Part shown: positions 1-9,631 of the stretch, piece after piece
How the letters are laid out: every line of letters begins with the position of its first letter
Numbering within the stretch: position 1 is the first letter of the stretch
Assembly (NCBI GenBank): GCA_946482365.1
Contig: CAMLQY010000005.1
Coordinates: forward strand, 1 to 64,000
Reading direction: 5' to 3'
Length of the DNA: 64,000 nucleotides
Origin: an uncultured Actinomycetes bacterium
GTDB taxonomy: Bacteria; Actinomycetota; Thermoleophilia; Solirubrobacterales; 70-9
Notes under the pieces: model-generated
The model's input: the letters and a program-made list of their open reading frames with translations, nothing else
The model's database searches: none
What the model was told of the DNA's origin: nothing
Program-made: the position numbers and the translations under genes

Positions 1-44
1 TCCCCAAAACGCTCGGCGGGAGCCTCGCTGGAGTGTTTTGGGGA
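1..44. repeat. Palindromic repeat, copy 1 of a REP-like pair
   Basis: Two 14-nt arms (1-14 and 31-44) are complementary except for one G-T wobble and enclose a 16-nt loop. Arms and loop match, in opposite orientation, the centre of the larger hairpin at 253-328; the loops differ at only two positions. Arms plus loop conserved together suggest a dispersed palindromic element rather than two unrelated terminators. The element begins at the window edge and may extend further left. Confidence 0.6.
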
Positions 45-252
45 GGGGTGCCGGCGTCCCCTCGACAGCGCACTGGCTTCGGAAACTCTTTCCCTGAGGC
101 GTTACCGGCTCCCCGAAAGCTCCACATGTTCCGAGAGGCGTTACGGGCGCCCCAAGCTCTTTTAAAAGCTTGGGGACTCTGAGGCCGGCTTCGCAGTCTG
201 GGCCTCGCTCGGTGACGTGTGAGGAGCCTTTCGAAGCTTGTTGCGTTCGAGA
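45..252. other. Non-coding spacer with a small hairpin and a short direct repeat
   Basis: I see no convincing gene here. There is a hairpin at 150-175 (arms CCCCAAGCT and AGCTTGGGG around an A/T-rich loop). The 10-mer GAGGCGTTAC occurs at 96 and again at 135, each time followed within a few bases by CCCC. The long open frames crossing this spacer continue antisense through the metallo-hydrolase gene and are its shadows. Confidence 0.5.
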
Positions 253-328
253 GGGATGGCGGGCGCCCTTCCAAAAACACTCAAGCGAGGCTCCTGCCGA
301 GCGTTTTGGGAAGGGCGCCCGCCATCCC
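253..328. repeat. Long hairpin (30-nt arms), copy 2 of the REP-like pair; probable transcription end
   Basis: Arms 253-282 and 299-328 pair over 30 positions with only two imperfect pairs, around a 16-nt loop. The inner half repeats the element at 1-44 in inverse orientation; the outer half is unique. It lies 23 nt beyond the stop of the minus-strand metallo-hydrolase gene, where a terminator is expected, but no T tract follows, so a canonical intrinsic terminator is not shown. Confidence 0.65.
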
Positions 329-351
329 ACCCAACAAAAGCTCGCGGATTG

Positions 352-2175
352 CTACTCCGGCGTCACGATCGCGAAGGCGGGGTTGGGCTCGTCGAGCAGG
401 CCGAGCAGCTCGCCCAGCTTTGCCCCGTCGCCCTCGACGCGGAGGCGGCCGCTCTCGGCCAGCTCGGCGATGTCGGCGGTTTTGAGCAGGAGCTGGTCGA
501 GGGGCTTGCGGTCGACCACGAGAGCGGCGTCGGCGGCGGGCTCGTGCCGGCCCGGCTTGTGGCGCATGACGCCGTTGCGGACCGTGATCCTGTGCTCCTC
601 CTCGGGGTCCGCGATCCGCCAGTCGATCCGCAGGTGCGCGTCCCAGGCGCGCGGGCCGTCGAGTCGGATCGCCATCGCGTCGAGAAGCTGGCTGACGGTG
701 AGGTGGGCGACCACGTCGGCCGGTGCGGGTGCAGTTGGCGTGCCGGAGATCCCCTCGCGCAGCTCCTTCGCGCCCATCAGGAAGAAGTTGCGCCAGGTCG
801 CGTTCTCGGCGCCGAAGCCGAGCTGCTCGAGCGCGTCGGCCTGCAGCTCGCGCGCCTCGCGGTTCTCCGGCTCGGCGAAGACGAGGTGGTTGACGACCTC
901 CGCCACCCAGCGGAAGTCCCCTCGCTCGAAGCTGGCACGGGCCTTCTCCAGCAGGGCCCCGGCGCCGCCGGCGAGCTCGACGTAGCGGCGCGCCTGCTCG
1001 ACCGGCGGGTGCTGCCAGAGGTGGGCCGGGTTGCCGTCGAACCAGCCCATGTAGCGCTGGTAGATGGCCTTGGTGTTGTGGCTGACCGAGCCGTAGTACT
1101 CGCGGCAGTGCCACTCCTCGGCGAGGCTGGGCGGCAGCTCGATCGTCTCGGCGATCTCCGGCCCGGTGAGGCCCTGGTTCAGCAGCCGCAGGGTCTGGTC
1201 GTGCAGGTAGGTGTAGAGGTCGCGCTGCTTCTCGAGGTACTCGACGATCTGCTCGCGGCCCCAGCAGGGCCAGTGGTGACCGGCGAAGAGCACGTCGGTC
1301 TCGGCGCCGAAGAGGTCGATCGCCTGGTCGAGGTAGTGCGCCCAGATGCGCGGGTCGCGGACCAGGGCGCCGCGCGGGGTGAGGACGTTGTGCATCGAGC
1401 GGGCGGCGTTGTCGGCGATGCAGAGCGCCCGCGTCTCGGGGAAGTGGATGTTCATCTCCGCCGGCGCCTCGGTCCCCGGGGTTAGCTGGAAGCGCATGCG
1501 CACGCCGTCCACCGTCTCCTCCTGGCCGGTCTCGGCCACGTCGAGGTTGGGGGGGAGGAGGGTGATCGTGCCCATCGAGGTGGTCTGGCCGAGGCCGGCG
1601 CCGAGCTGGCCCTCGGGGCCTCGCTCGAGCTTCGCCCCGAACATGTAGCCGGCCCGCCGCCCCATCGCCGTGCCGGCGAAAACGTTCTCGCTGACCGCGT
1701 GGTGGAGGAAGCCGGCGGGGGCGAGCACCGGGATGCCGCGGGCGTCGATCTCCTCCTGGGAGACGACGCCCTTGGCGCCGCCGAAGTGGTCGACGTGGCT
1801 GTGGGTGTAGATCAGGCCGGTGACCGGCCGCTCGCCGCGGTGCTCGCGGTAGAGGGCCAGCGCCGCCGCCGCCGTCTCGGCGGAGACGAGCGGGTCGATC
1901 ACGACGATCCCGTCGGTGCCCTCGACCACGTGCATGTTGGAGAGGTCGAAGCCGCGCAGCTGGTAGAGGCCCGGCGCCAGCTCGAAGGGGCCGGCGATGC
2001 GACCGAGGCGAGCCTGCCGCCAGAGGCTCGGGTTGGCGGTCGCCGGGGGGTCGTCGTCGAGGAACTCGTAGCTCTCCAGCTCCCAGACGGTGCGCCCGTT
2101 CTCGTCCTCGACCCGCGCCGGCTCGAAGGGCGCGACCAGCCCCCGGCGCGCTTCCTCGAAGTCGTCCGTTCTCAT
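352..2175 (-). CDS. Alkylsulfatase-type metallo-beta-lactamase-fold hydrolase
   Basis: 607 aa. The metal-binding motif THSHVDH lies at residues 124-130 in an N-terminal metallo-beta-lactamase fold. A helical middle part resembles the alkylsulfatase dimerisation domain, and the last ~120 residues look like the SCP2-type C-terminal domain of the SdsA1/BDS1 family. That family hydrolyses primary or secondary alkyl sulfates with two zinc ions. The ATG at 2175 was chosen because it overlaps the stop of the upstream dehydrogenase as ATGA; the open frame runs further upstream only by chance. No clear export signal is seen. As the last gene of a beta-oxidation operon it could release alcohols that feed the pathway; the substrate is inferred. 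Confidence 0.85.
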   Translation of the reverse strand: MRTDDFEEARRGLVAPFEPARVEDENGRTVWELESYEFLDDDPPATANPSLWRQARLGRIAGPFELAPGLYQLRGFDLSNMHVVEGTDGIVVIDPLVSAETAAAALALYREHRGERPVTGLIYTHSHVDHFGGAKGVVSQEEIDARGIPVLAPAGFLHHAVSENVFAGTAMGRRAGYMFGAKLERGPEGQLGAGLGQTTSMGTITLLPPNLDVAETGQEETVDGVRMRFQLTPGTEAPAEMNIHFPETRALCIADNAARSMHNVLTPRGALVRDPRIWAHYLDQAIDLFGAETDVLFAGHHWPCWGREQIVEYLEKQRDLYTYLHDQTLRLLNQGLTGPEIAETIELPPSLAEEWHCREYYGSVSHNTKAIYQRYMGWFDGNPAHLWQHPPVEQARRYVELAGGAGALLEKARASFERGDFRWVAEVVNHLVFAEPENREARELQADALEQLGFGAENATWRNFFLMGAKELREGISGTPTAPAPADVVAHLTVSQLLDAMAIRLDGPRAWDAHLRIDWRIADPEEEHRITVRNGVMRHKPGRHEPAADAALVVDRKPLDQLLLKTADIAELAESGRLRVEGDGAKLGELLGLLDEPNPAFAIVTPE

Positions 2176-3392
2176 CCCGCCGCGGCGGCGAGTCGTGGAG
2201 CCGGGCGGTAGGCCTCGCCGTGCTCCTCCCGCAGCTCTTCCAGCAGCGCCACCGCGCGCCCGGGGCCGATCAGCTCTGTCAGCTCCAGCGGCCCGCGCGG
2301 CCAGTTGAAGCCGAGCCGCATCGCCGTGTCCATGTCGGCCGGGGTGCCGACCTCCTCTTCGAGCGCGAAGGCGGCCTCGTTGGCGATCTGGGCGACGAGG
2401 CGGGGGAGGATCCACGGCGCGGCTGGGTCGATCCCGGCCAGCTCCTCGGGGTCGAGGGTCGTCTCTCCCGCTCCGCCGTTCGCCTGCCTCGCGATCTGGT
2501 GCGAAGGGGCGGTCGCGCCGGGGTTGGGCGGGTCGCCGTAGTCGTAGAAGCCCTGGCCGCTCTTGCGCCCGAGGCGGCCCGCGGCGACGAGCTCCTCCTG
2601 GATCGCGCTCGGTCGCCAGCGCTCGGGCTCGCCGCCCTGCGCGTAGAAGGAGCGGGCGACGCTGAGGTTGACGTCGAGGCCGATCAGGTCGATCAGCTCG
2701 AACGGGCCCATGCGGAAGCCGCCGCCGGCACGGCAGACGCGGTCGATCGTCTCGGCGTCGGCGACCCCCTGCTCCAGCATCCGCAGCGACTCCAGGGTGA
2801 AGGGGCGGGCGAGGCGGTTGGCGATGAAGCCGGGGCTGTCCTTGGCCCGGATCGGCGTGCGGCCCATGCGCCTGCCGACCTCCGTCGTCGTCTCCAGCGC
2901 CTCGGGGGAGGAGTCCGCGGTGGCGACGACCTCGACCAGCTTCATCAGCGCCGGCGGGTTGAAGAAGTGCATGCCGACCACGCGCTCGCGACCGGGGACG
3001 TCGGCGGCGATCGCGGTGACCGGCAGCGAGGAGGTGTTGCTGGCGAGGACCGCCCCCGGCTTGCAGGCAGCGGCCAGGGCGGCGAAGAGGTCGCGCTTCA
3101 GGCCGAGGTCCTCGGGCGCCGCCTCGATCACCATGTCGCATTCGGCCAGGTCGCCGATGCTCTGGGCGGCGCCGACGCGGGTGCCGGCGTGGTCGGCTTC
3201 CTCTGCGCTCCACATGCCCTTCGCCGCCCCCTTCGCCAGGGCCCGGTGGAGGCGGTCGTTGGCGGCTTCGAGCGCCGCGGGGACCGGGTCGTGCAGGCGG
3301 GTCTCGTAGCCGCCCAGCGCCGCGACCTGGGCGATCCCGGCGCCCATCGTGCCGGCGCCGACGACGCCGATGCAGGCGACGTCCGCGGTCAC
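2172..3392 (-). CDS. 3-hydroxyacyl-CoA dehydrogenase
   Basis: 406 aa. It oxidises 3-hydroxyacyl-CoA to 3-oxoacyl-CoA with NAD, the third step of beta-oxidation. The Rossmann motif GAGTMGAGIA opens the protein, followed by SNTSS and HFFNP motifs typical of FadB2/Hbd dehydrogenases. Two C-terminal helical domains follow; the second contains an LGFNWPRGP stretch. At ~400 residues it is longer than the ~285-residue single-C-domain enzymes because that domain is duplicated. The GTG start at 3392 overlaps the crotonase stop as GTGA, so the genes are translationally coupled. A role in mid- or long-chain fatty acid degradation is inferred from the neighbours. Confidence 0.9.
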   Translation of the reverse strand: MTADVACIGVVGAGTMGAGIAQVAALGGYETRLHDPVPAALEAANDRLHRALAKGAAKGMWSAEEADHAGTRVGAAQSIGDLAECDMVIEAAPEDLGLKRDLFAALAAACKPGAVLASNTSSLPVTAIAADVPGRERVVGMHFFNPPALMKLVEVVATADSSPEALETTTEVGRRMGRTPIRAKDSPGFIANRLARPFTLESLRMLEQGVADAETIDRVCRAGGGFRMGPFELIDLIGLDVNLSVARSFYAQGGEPERWRPSAIQEELVAAGRLGRKSGQGFYDYGDPPNPGATAPSHQIARQANGGAGETTLDPEELAGIDPAAPWILPRLVAQIANEAAFALEEEVGTPADMDTAMRLGFNWPRGPLELTELIGPGRAVALLEELREEHGEAYRPAPRLAAAAG

Positions 3393-4159
3393 TTTCCCTC
3401 GAACTTCGGCTCGCGCTTCTCGAGGAAGGCCCGCATCCCCTCCACCCGGTCCTCGGTCGCCATCGCCAGCTCGTACAGGCGGCGCTCGTTCTCCAGGCCG
3501 GCGCTGAGCGAGGTCTCCTCGGCGGCGAGCACCGCCTGCTTGGCGAGCCTCGTCGCGATCGGCGGGCGCTCGGCGACGGTCTGGGCGAGGGCCATCGCCT
3601 CCTGCAGCCATTCGCCCTTCTTCACGACCTTGTTGACGATTCCCATCTTCAGTCCCATCTCGGCGTCGAAGCGGCGGCCGGTCAGCACGTACTCCATCGC
3701 CAGCTGCTTGCCGAGCACGCGGGCGAGGCGCTGGGTGCCGCCCCCGCCGGGGATGATCCCAAGGGTGATCTCCGGCTGGCCGAAGAGGGCCGTGTCGGAG
3801 GCGACGATCATGTCGCAGGCCAGGGCCAGCTCGCAGCCGCCGCCCAGGGCGTAGCCGGAGACGGCGGCGATCGTCGGCGTCTTGACCGCGCCGAGGCGGC
3901 GCCAGAAGGAGGCGGCCGGGTGGCGCAGCGCCTCGGCGAAGCTGCGTTCGCTCATCGCCTTGATGTCGGCGCCGGCGGCGAAGACCTTCTCGGAGCCGGC
4001 GATGACGACGCAGCGGATGTCGGGGTCGGGGTCGAAGGCCTCCAGGGCCGCGGCGATCTGTTCCATCATCTCCGGCGAGAGGGCGTTGCGCGCCTCGGGC
4101 CGGTTGAGCTGGAGAAGGGCGACGTGGCCGTCGCGCGAGATCTCGACCGGATCGGGCAA
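3389..4159 (-). CDS. Enoyl-CoA hydratase/isomerase (crotonase family)
   Basis: 256 aa, the usual crotonase length. It hydrates trans-2-enoyl-CoA. The oxyanion-hole stretch (AGADIKAM), the GGGCELALACD segment and the QPEI segment carry the two glutamates of active hydratases, so it should be catalytic rather than a decayed homologue. The gene is 4 nt downstream of the acyl-CoA dehydrogenase and overlaps the 3-hydroxyacyl-CoA dehydrogenase start. Order and spacing give three consecutive beta-oxidation steps in one transcript. Confidence 0.92.
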   Translation of the reverse strand: MPDPVEISRDGHVALLQLNRPEARNALSPEMMEQIAAALEAFDPDPDIRCVVIAGSEKVFAAGADIKAMSERSFAEALRHPAASFWRRLGAVKTPTIAAVSGYALGGGCELALACDMIVASDTALFGQPEITLGIIPGGGGTQRLARVLGKQLAMEYVLTGRRFDAEMGLKMGIVNKVVKKGEWLQEAMALAQTVAERPPIATRLAKQAVLAAEETSLSAGLENERRLYELAMATEDRVEGMRAFLEKREPKFEGK

Positions 4160-4163
4160 GGGC

Positions 4164-5333
4164 TCAGGCCTCCGTCATCGGGGTCATCGCGTTGACCCCC
4201 GTCGCGGCGCGGCCGATGATCAGCTTCTGGATCTGCGAGGTCCCCTCGTAGAGGGTGGTGACGCGGGCGTCGCGCAGGTAGCGCTCGACCGGGTAGTCGT
4301 CGACGTAGCCGGAGCCGCCGTGGACCTGGATCGCGAGGTTGGCGCACTCCACGGCCGACTCGGTCGCGTACAGCTTGGCCACCGAGGTCTCCAGCGTGTT
4401 CGGCTTTCCTTCGTCCTTGAGCGCGCCGGCGCGGTAGACGAGCATCCGCGAGGCGTCGCGCTTGAGGATCATGTCGGCGATCATCTCCTGCACCAGCTGG
4501 AAGCGGGCCAGCGGGACGCCGAACTGCTTGCGCTCCTTGGAGTAGGCGACCGACGCTTCGACGCAACCTTCGCAGATGCCGACGCAGCCGGCGGCGACGC
4601 TGTAGCGGCCGTTGTCTAGAGCGCTCATCGCGACCTTGAAGCCGTCGCCGATCTCGCCGAGCATCGCGTCGTCGCCGACCTCGACGCCGTCGAGCGAGAT
4701 CTCGCCGGTGTCGGAGGAGCGCAGCCCGAGCTTGCCGTGGATCTCCTGGGTGCTGAAGCCCTCGCTGTCGGTGGGGACGAGGAAGCAGGCGAGCCCCTTG
4801 TGCTTCTTCTCGGGGTCGGTCTGGGCGAAGATCAGCGCCACCTCGGAGAAGTTGGCGAGGCTGATCCACATCTTCTGGCCGCTGATCGACCAGCCGTTGT
4901 CGGTCTTGGTCGCACGGGTGCGCAGGTTGGCGGCGTCGGAGCCGGTGTCGGGCTCGGTCAGGCCGAAGCAGCCGAGCGCCTCCCCGGTGCACATCCGCGG
5001 CAGCCACTTCTGCTTCTGCTCCTCGCTGCCCCACCTCTCGATCGAGCCGGCGACCAGCGAGGTCTGCACCGAGACGACCGTGCGGGCGGAGGAGTCGGCG
5101 CGGCCGACCTGCTCGACGATCAGCCCGTAGCCGAGGTAGTCGAGCCCGCGGCCGCCGTACTCCTCGGAGACCGGCGCGCCGAGGTAGCCGACCTCGCCCA
5201 GCTTGCTCGCCAGCTCGCGGTCGAAGCGAGCGGCGCGGTCGTTGTCCCTGACGCGCGGGATGATCTCCTTGTCGGCGAATTCGCGCGCGGTTTCGGAGAT
5301 AAGCCGCTGCTCGTCGGTCAGCTGGAAGTCCAT
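4164..5333 (-). CDS. Acyl-CoA dehydrogenase
   Basis: 389 aa, full length. It introduces the alpha-beta double bond into acyl-CoA using FAD and passes electrons to electron-transfer flavoprotein. Visible signatures are the GCFGLTEPDTGSD flavin/substrate segment, the W-I-S loop and the C-terminal LYEGTSQIQK motif, whose glutamate is the catalytic base of short- and medium-chain enzymes. The product begins MDFQLTDEQ, typical of the family. It is the second gene of the operon after the class IV aminotransferase, with a 39-nt gap. Chain-length preference cannot be read from sequence alone. Confidence 0.93.
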   Translation of the reverse strand: MDFQLTDEQRLISETAREFADKEIIPRVRDNDRAARFDRELASKLGEVGYLGAPVSEEYGGRGLDYLGYGLIVEQVGRADSSARTVVSVQTSLVAGSIERWGSEEQKQKWLPRMCTGEALGCFGLTEPDTGSDAANLRTRATKTDNGWSISGQKMWISLANFSEVALIFAQTDPEKKHKGLACFLVPTDSEGFSTQEIHGKLGLRSSDTGEISLDGVEVGDDAMLGEIGDGFKVAMSALDNGRYSVAAGCVGICEGCVEASVAYSKERKQFGVPLARFQLVQEMIADMILKRDASRMLVYRAGALKDEGKPNTLETSVAKLYATESAVECANLAIQVHGGSGYVDDYPVERYLRDARVTTLYEGTSQIQKLIIGRAATGVNAMTPMTEA

Positions 5334-5372
5334 CTCACCCCTGCTTTCTCGGGTCTGGGTTCGGGTCGTACG

Positions 5373-6167
5373 TCATCGAAGTTCGCGTCCCAGGGTCGCG
5401 GCGAAGGCCTCTTGGGCTTCGCGGGTGCGGGGGCCGGGCGCCTCGGGAAGCTCGCTGCCGTCGATCGCCGACACCGCCTGGATCTCCCGCGTCGTCGAGG
5501 CGAGAAAGGCCTCGTGGGCGGCGCGCAGGTCGGCCACCGGCCAGGCGCCCTCCTCCACGTCGAGCGCCTTGACCAGCCTGTCGCGGGTGATCGACTCGAG
5601 CACGCCGTTGTCGAGCGCGGGCGTGCGCAGGCCGCCCTGCGGCGAGACCCAGAAGATCGAGGATGTGGGGGGCTCCAGCACCGTGCCGTCGGGCTGGACG
5701 AGGACGGCCTCGTCGGCGCTCTGGCCCTGGGCGAGCCGGGTCGCCTGCATATTTGCGGCGTAGGAAAGGGACTTGACCCCGTTGAGGATCACGCTTGGGC
5801 AGTAGGTGACGGTGGCGACGCTGATGGTCTCGGCGTGGGCCGGGATCGGCTCGGTCATCGCAAGGCGGCGGCCGCCGCGGGTGACGATCAGCCGCAGCTG
5901 CCCGTCGGCGTCGCCGAGCTCCGTCAGCAGGGCCTCGATCTCGCCTTCGAGCGCGCCGCGATCGAACTCGAGCTCGATCGCCGAGCCGGAGCGCTGGAGC
6001 CGGTCGAGGTGGTCGACGAGGGCGAACGGCTTGCCCTCATAGAGGCGGATCACCTCGAAGGCGCCGTCGCCGCGGTAGAGCCCGTCGTCCTTCAGCGGCA
6101 CGGTCGCCTCGGCGGTTGCCGTGATCCGCCCGTCGACGCTAGCCAGCTCTCTCAGCTCACTCGCCAT
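5373..6167 (-). CDS. PLP-dependent class IV aminotransferase / aminodeoxychorismate lyase-like
   Basis: 264 aa. The fold-type IV pattern is clear: [12 protein letters not shown] near the N-terminus, the PLP lysine in NGVKSLSY, and EPPTSSIF in the phosphate-cup region. The family contains 4-amino-4-deoxychorismate lyase, branched-chain and D-amino-acid transaminases; the short length and the LSYAANMQA segment fit the lyase/D-amino-acid side better than IlvE. ATG at 6167 was chosen over an upstream in-frame GTG because the DGRI segment lies at the usual distance from it. It opens the minus-strand operon, separated from the thiolase by a strong hairpin, so it probably has its own promoter. Its link to beta-oxidation is unclear. 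Confidence 0.8.
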   Translation of the reverse strand: MASELRELASVDGRITATAEATVPLKDDGLYRGDGAFEVIRLYEGKPFALVDHLDRLQRSGSAIELEFDRGALEGEIEALLTELGDADGQLRLIVTRGGRRLAMTEPIPAHAETISVATVTYCPSVILNGVKSLSYAANMQATRLAQGQSADEAVLVQPDGTVLEPPTSSIFWVSPQGGLRTPALDNGVLESITRDRLVKALDVEEGAWPVADLRAAHEAFLASTTREIQAVSAIDGSELPEAPGPRTREAQEAFAATLGRELR

Positions 6168-6192
6168 TCCGACGCGCGAGGCTACTAAGCCC

Positions 6193-6247
6193 CCCGTTCC
6201 GGTGCGCTTTATCCCCCTATAGAGGGGCAAAGGCGCACCGGAACGGG
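6193..6247. terminator. Long hairpin between thiolase and aminotransferase genes
   Basis: Arms 6193-6207 and 6233-6247 are perfect 15-nt complements, and the stem extends inward with small bulges through CTTTATCCCC paired to AGGGGCAAAG. It starts 11 nt after the thiolase stop, so termination of the thiolase transcript is the simplest role. There is no T tract on either side. Confidence 0.6.
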
Positions 6248-6258
6248 TTGGGTCGGAT

Positions 6259-7458
<1,200 letters not shown>

Positions 7459-7504
7459 CTGCGGGATTTAAGTCGACCCGCGGGCCGGGCGTATTCTTCA
7501 AGCC

Positions 7505-7792
7505 GTGTGGTTCGTGCTCGGAACGGTTGCGATGGTGCTGCTGATGGTCGGGGTCCTCTTCCTGATCGAGCACTTCTACACGGGCGGCAACGCCGAGCTG
7601 CTCGACTGGAAGCCGACCCGCTCGGCCGAGGTCGAGGCGCAGAACGAGATCGACGACGTGCAGCAGATGCTCGCGGCGCAGAACGAGATGCGCCGCCGGC
7701 GCGGAGCCCCGGAGCGCAGCGAGCAGGAGCTGCGCGAAGAAGTCGAAGCCGAGGAGCTGGAGCGGTTGCGCCAGCGCTCCCGGGCCTCCTAG
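7505..7792 (+). CDS. Small single-pass membrane protein with charged helical tail
   Basis: 95 aa, GTG start. One hydrophobic segment (residues ~2-21) is followed by an acidic/basic helical tail rich in Glu, Arg and Gln (EAQNEIDD..., REEVEAEELERLRQ), probably a cytoplasmic coiled coil. I do not recognise a family. It is 7 nt upstream of the Rossmann-fold gene and shares a short divergent promoter region with the thiolase. Confidence 0.6.
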   Translation: MWFVLGTVAMVLLMVGVLFLIEHFYTGGNAELLDWKPTRSAEVEAQNEIDDVQQMLAAQNEMRRRRGAPERSEQELREEVEAEELERLRQRSRAS

Positions 7793-7799
7793 GGCCGGC

Positions 7800-8231
7800 G
7801 TGGCGCGAGCGCTGATCGTCGGTTGCGGCTGTCGCGGCCGGGCCCTCGGACAGCGATTGCTGGGAGAGGGCTGGGCCGTGCGGGGGACGAGCCGCCGGCA
7901 GGAGGGCTTGGCGGCGATCGAGGCAGCGGGCCTCGACGCGTCCCTCGCCGACCCGGCGCAGCCCGGGACCCTGCTCGAGCTGGTCGCCGACGTCGCCGAG
8001 GTCTACTGGCTGCTGGGCTCCGCCGCCGGCAGCGAGGAAAACCTCGAAGCGATCCACGGCCCACGACTGGAACGCTTCCTGGAGCGCCTGGTCGAAACGC
8101 CGGTGCGTCGCTTCGTCTACGAGGCGGGCGGCTCGGTCGATCCGGAGGTCCTGGCGGGGGGATCCGCCGTCGTGCGGGCTGCCTCGGAGCGCTGGCGCAT
8201 CCCGATCGAGATCGTCGACCGTCCGATCTAG
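7800..8231 (+). CDS. Short NAD(P)-binding Rossmann-fold protein
   Basis: 143 aa, GTG start. The N-terminus ALIVGCGCRGRALG is a GxGxxG-type dinucleotide-binding turn, followed by an RxxE-type second strand and a VYWLLGS segment reminiscent of atypical SDR/epimerase proteins (YeeZ-like). It is about half the length of those enzymes and lacks a YxxxK motif, so it may be a binding or regulatory protein or a shortened epimerase. Its TAG stop lies inside a shared CTAG with the convergent Nudix gene stop. Confidence 0.6.
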   Translation: MARALIVGCGCRGRALGQRLLGEGWAVRGTSRRQEGLAAIEAAGLDASLADPAQPGTLLELVADVAEVYWLLGSAAGSEENLEAIHGPRLERFLERLVETPVRRFVYEAGGSVDPEVLAGGSAVVRAASERWRIPIEIVDRPI

Positions 8232-8734
8232 CCGAGGCGCTCGAGCAGGTCGCCGAGGATCCGCGCCGTCGCCCCCCAGATCAGGTGGCCGTCGACCTCG
8301 TAGGCCGGGGTGTGGATCGGGACGCCGCGGCGGACCAGGCGGCGCATCTGGTAGCCGTCGCGCAGGCCCTGTAGGGAGAAGGCGAGGACCGTCTCCACCT
8401 CCGCGGGGTTGGGCTCGAGGCCGAGCTCCCGCGGGTCGGGGACGATCCCGACGTAGGGGTGGATCCGGTAGCCGGTGACGAAGGTCGCGGCCGGGGGGAG
8501 GGCGCCGCAGAGCTCGACCTGCCCGGGGTCGAGGCCGATCTCCTCCTGCGCCTCGCGCAGCGCGGTCGCCGTCAGGTCGGCGTCGGTGTCGTCCCTGCGG
8601 CCGCCGGGGAACGAGATCTCGCCGGCGTGCCGGCGCATGTCGGCGCGCCGCTCGGTGAAGATCAGCCCCGGCTCGTCGGGCCAGCCGTGCAGGGGCACGA
8701 GCACCGCGGCGTCGGTGCTGCCGCGCGCGTCCAT
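8228..8734 (-). CDS. Nudix hydrolase, CoA-pyrophosphatase (NudL/YeaB) type
   Basis: 168 aa from the ATG at 8734. The Nudix region SFPGGRRDD...TALREAQEEIGL is present, with the REAQEEIG catalytic helix, and the context (LIFTERRADMRRHAGEISFPGG) matches CoA diphosphatases that cleave CoA and acyl-CoA to 4'-phosphopantetheine and 3',5'-ADP. An upstream in-frame ATG at 8812 would start inside the hairpin at 8761-8820 and adds residues with no family match, so I prefer 8734. Turnover of CoA esters fits the neighbouring acyl-CoA genes; the substrate is inferred from family. Confidence 0.82.
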   Translation of the reverse strand: MDARGSTDAAVLVPLHGWPDEPGLIFTERRADMRRHAGEISFPGGRRDDTDADLTATALREAQEEIGLDPGQVELCGALPPAATFVTGYRIHPYVGIVPDPRELGLEPNPAEVETVLAFSLQGLRDGYQMRRLVRRGVPIHTPAYEVDGHLIWGATARILGDLLERLG

Positions 8735-8760
8735 CGCGTATGCCTCCTCCGGGGAGAGGA

Positions 8761-8820
8761 GACGATCGGCGAGTGGTCGATTGACCCCCTTATGAGGTGG
8801 TAAATGCTCCACTCGTCGTC
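8761..8820. terminator. 60-nt near-palindromic hairpin after the SDR gene
   Basis: Outer arms GACGA/TCGTC and CGAGTGG/CCACTCG pair with a 4-nt bulge, and the inner part (ATTGACCCCCT against AGGTGGTAAAT) continues the stem with two mismatches around a TATG loop. It overlaps the last bases of the SDR gene and precedes the Nudix gene on the same strand. Termination or mRNA-end protection is likely; no T tract is seen. Confidence 0.5.
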
Positions 8821-9631
8821 AGATGATGACCTGCACCGTGCCGCCGTCGACCGACCAGGCGGCGCCGGCGACGTAGGAGGCCCGCTCGGAGCAGAGGAAG
8901 ACGATCGCGGCCGCGATCTCCCCGGCTTTGGCGAGGCGGCCGATCGGGCGCTTGGAGCCGGCGGTCGCCAGCGCCTCCTCGCGGCTCGCCGCGCCGGACA
9001 TCGCCTGGGACTGGTCGAGCAGGCCGCCCGGCTCCATCCACATCTCCGATTCGACAGGTCCGGGGCAGATCGCGTTGACGAGCACGCCATCGCTTGCATG
9101 ACGGTCGGCGAAGAGCCGCGAGAGGGAGAGCTCGGCCGCCTTCGCCACCGAGTACTCGGGCATCGCCGCCGAGGGACGCTTGCCCGCGGTCGAGCAGACG
9201 TTGACGATCCGCCCCCAGCCGCGCTCGGCCATCGGCGGGATCGCGGCGCGCATCGCCCGCAGCGGCGCCATCACGTTGAGCTCGTACTGGGCGCGCCAGT
9301 CTTCGTCGGGGACGTCGTCGAGGTCGCGCCATTGCGCGGTCCCGGCGTTGTTGACCAGCACGTCGAGGGCGCCGAAGCGCTCCTCGGCGGCCGCGAGCAT
9401 CCGTTCGCCGGCGTCCCCGGCGGTGACGTCGAGGGGGAGGGTCTCGGCGCGGCCGCCCGCCTCGGCCCCGGCCGCAGATGCCTCCCGCGCGGCGGCGGCC
9501 AGGCGCTCTTCGCCACGCGCCACCAGCAGCACGCTCGCCCCCTCGGCGCAGAGCAGCCGCGCGGTCTCGGCCCCGATCCCGCGGCTGGCGCCGGTGACCA
9601 CGCAGGCCCGTCCCTTCAGGCCGAGGTCCAT
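8819..9631 (-). CDS. Short-chain dehydrogenase/reductase (classical SDR)
   Basis: 270 aa. The cofactor turn TGASRGIG lies near residue 14, NNAG in the middle, a serine in NVCSTAG, and the catalytic YSVAK. It is therefore a complete classical SDR such as a 3-oxoacyl reductase or a hydroxy-acid/steroid-type dehydrogenase; the substrate cannot be named. Its ATG overlaps the stop of the upstream adenosyltransferase by one base (TGATG), so the two are co-translated. Confidence 0.85.
   Translation of the reverse strand: MDLGLKGRACVVTGASRGIGAETARLLCAEGASVLLVARGEERLAAAAREASAAGAEAGGRAETLPLDVTAGDAGERMLAAAEERFGALDVLVNNAGTAQWRDLDDVPDEDWRAQYELNVMAPLRAMRAAIPPMAERGWGRIVNVCSTAGKRPSAAMPEYSVAKAAELSLSRLFADRHASDGVLVNAICPGPVESEMWMEPGGLLDQSQAMSGAASREEALATAGSKRPIGRLAKAGEIAAAIVFLCSERASYVAGAAWSVDGGTVQVII

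Noticed and set aside
170..1485. Long plus-strand frames opposite the metallo-hydrolase gene
   Set aside because: They are antisense shadows caused by high GC at third positions; the minus-strand frame carries the HxHxDH motif and family domains.
2176..3213. N-terminal half of the 953-codon minus-strand frame
   Set aside because: Arg/Pro-rich and out of frame with the real dehydrogenase gene on the same strand; the hydrolase begins at 2175.
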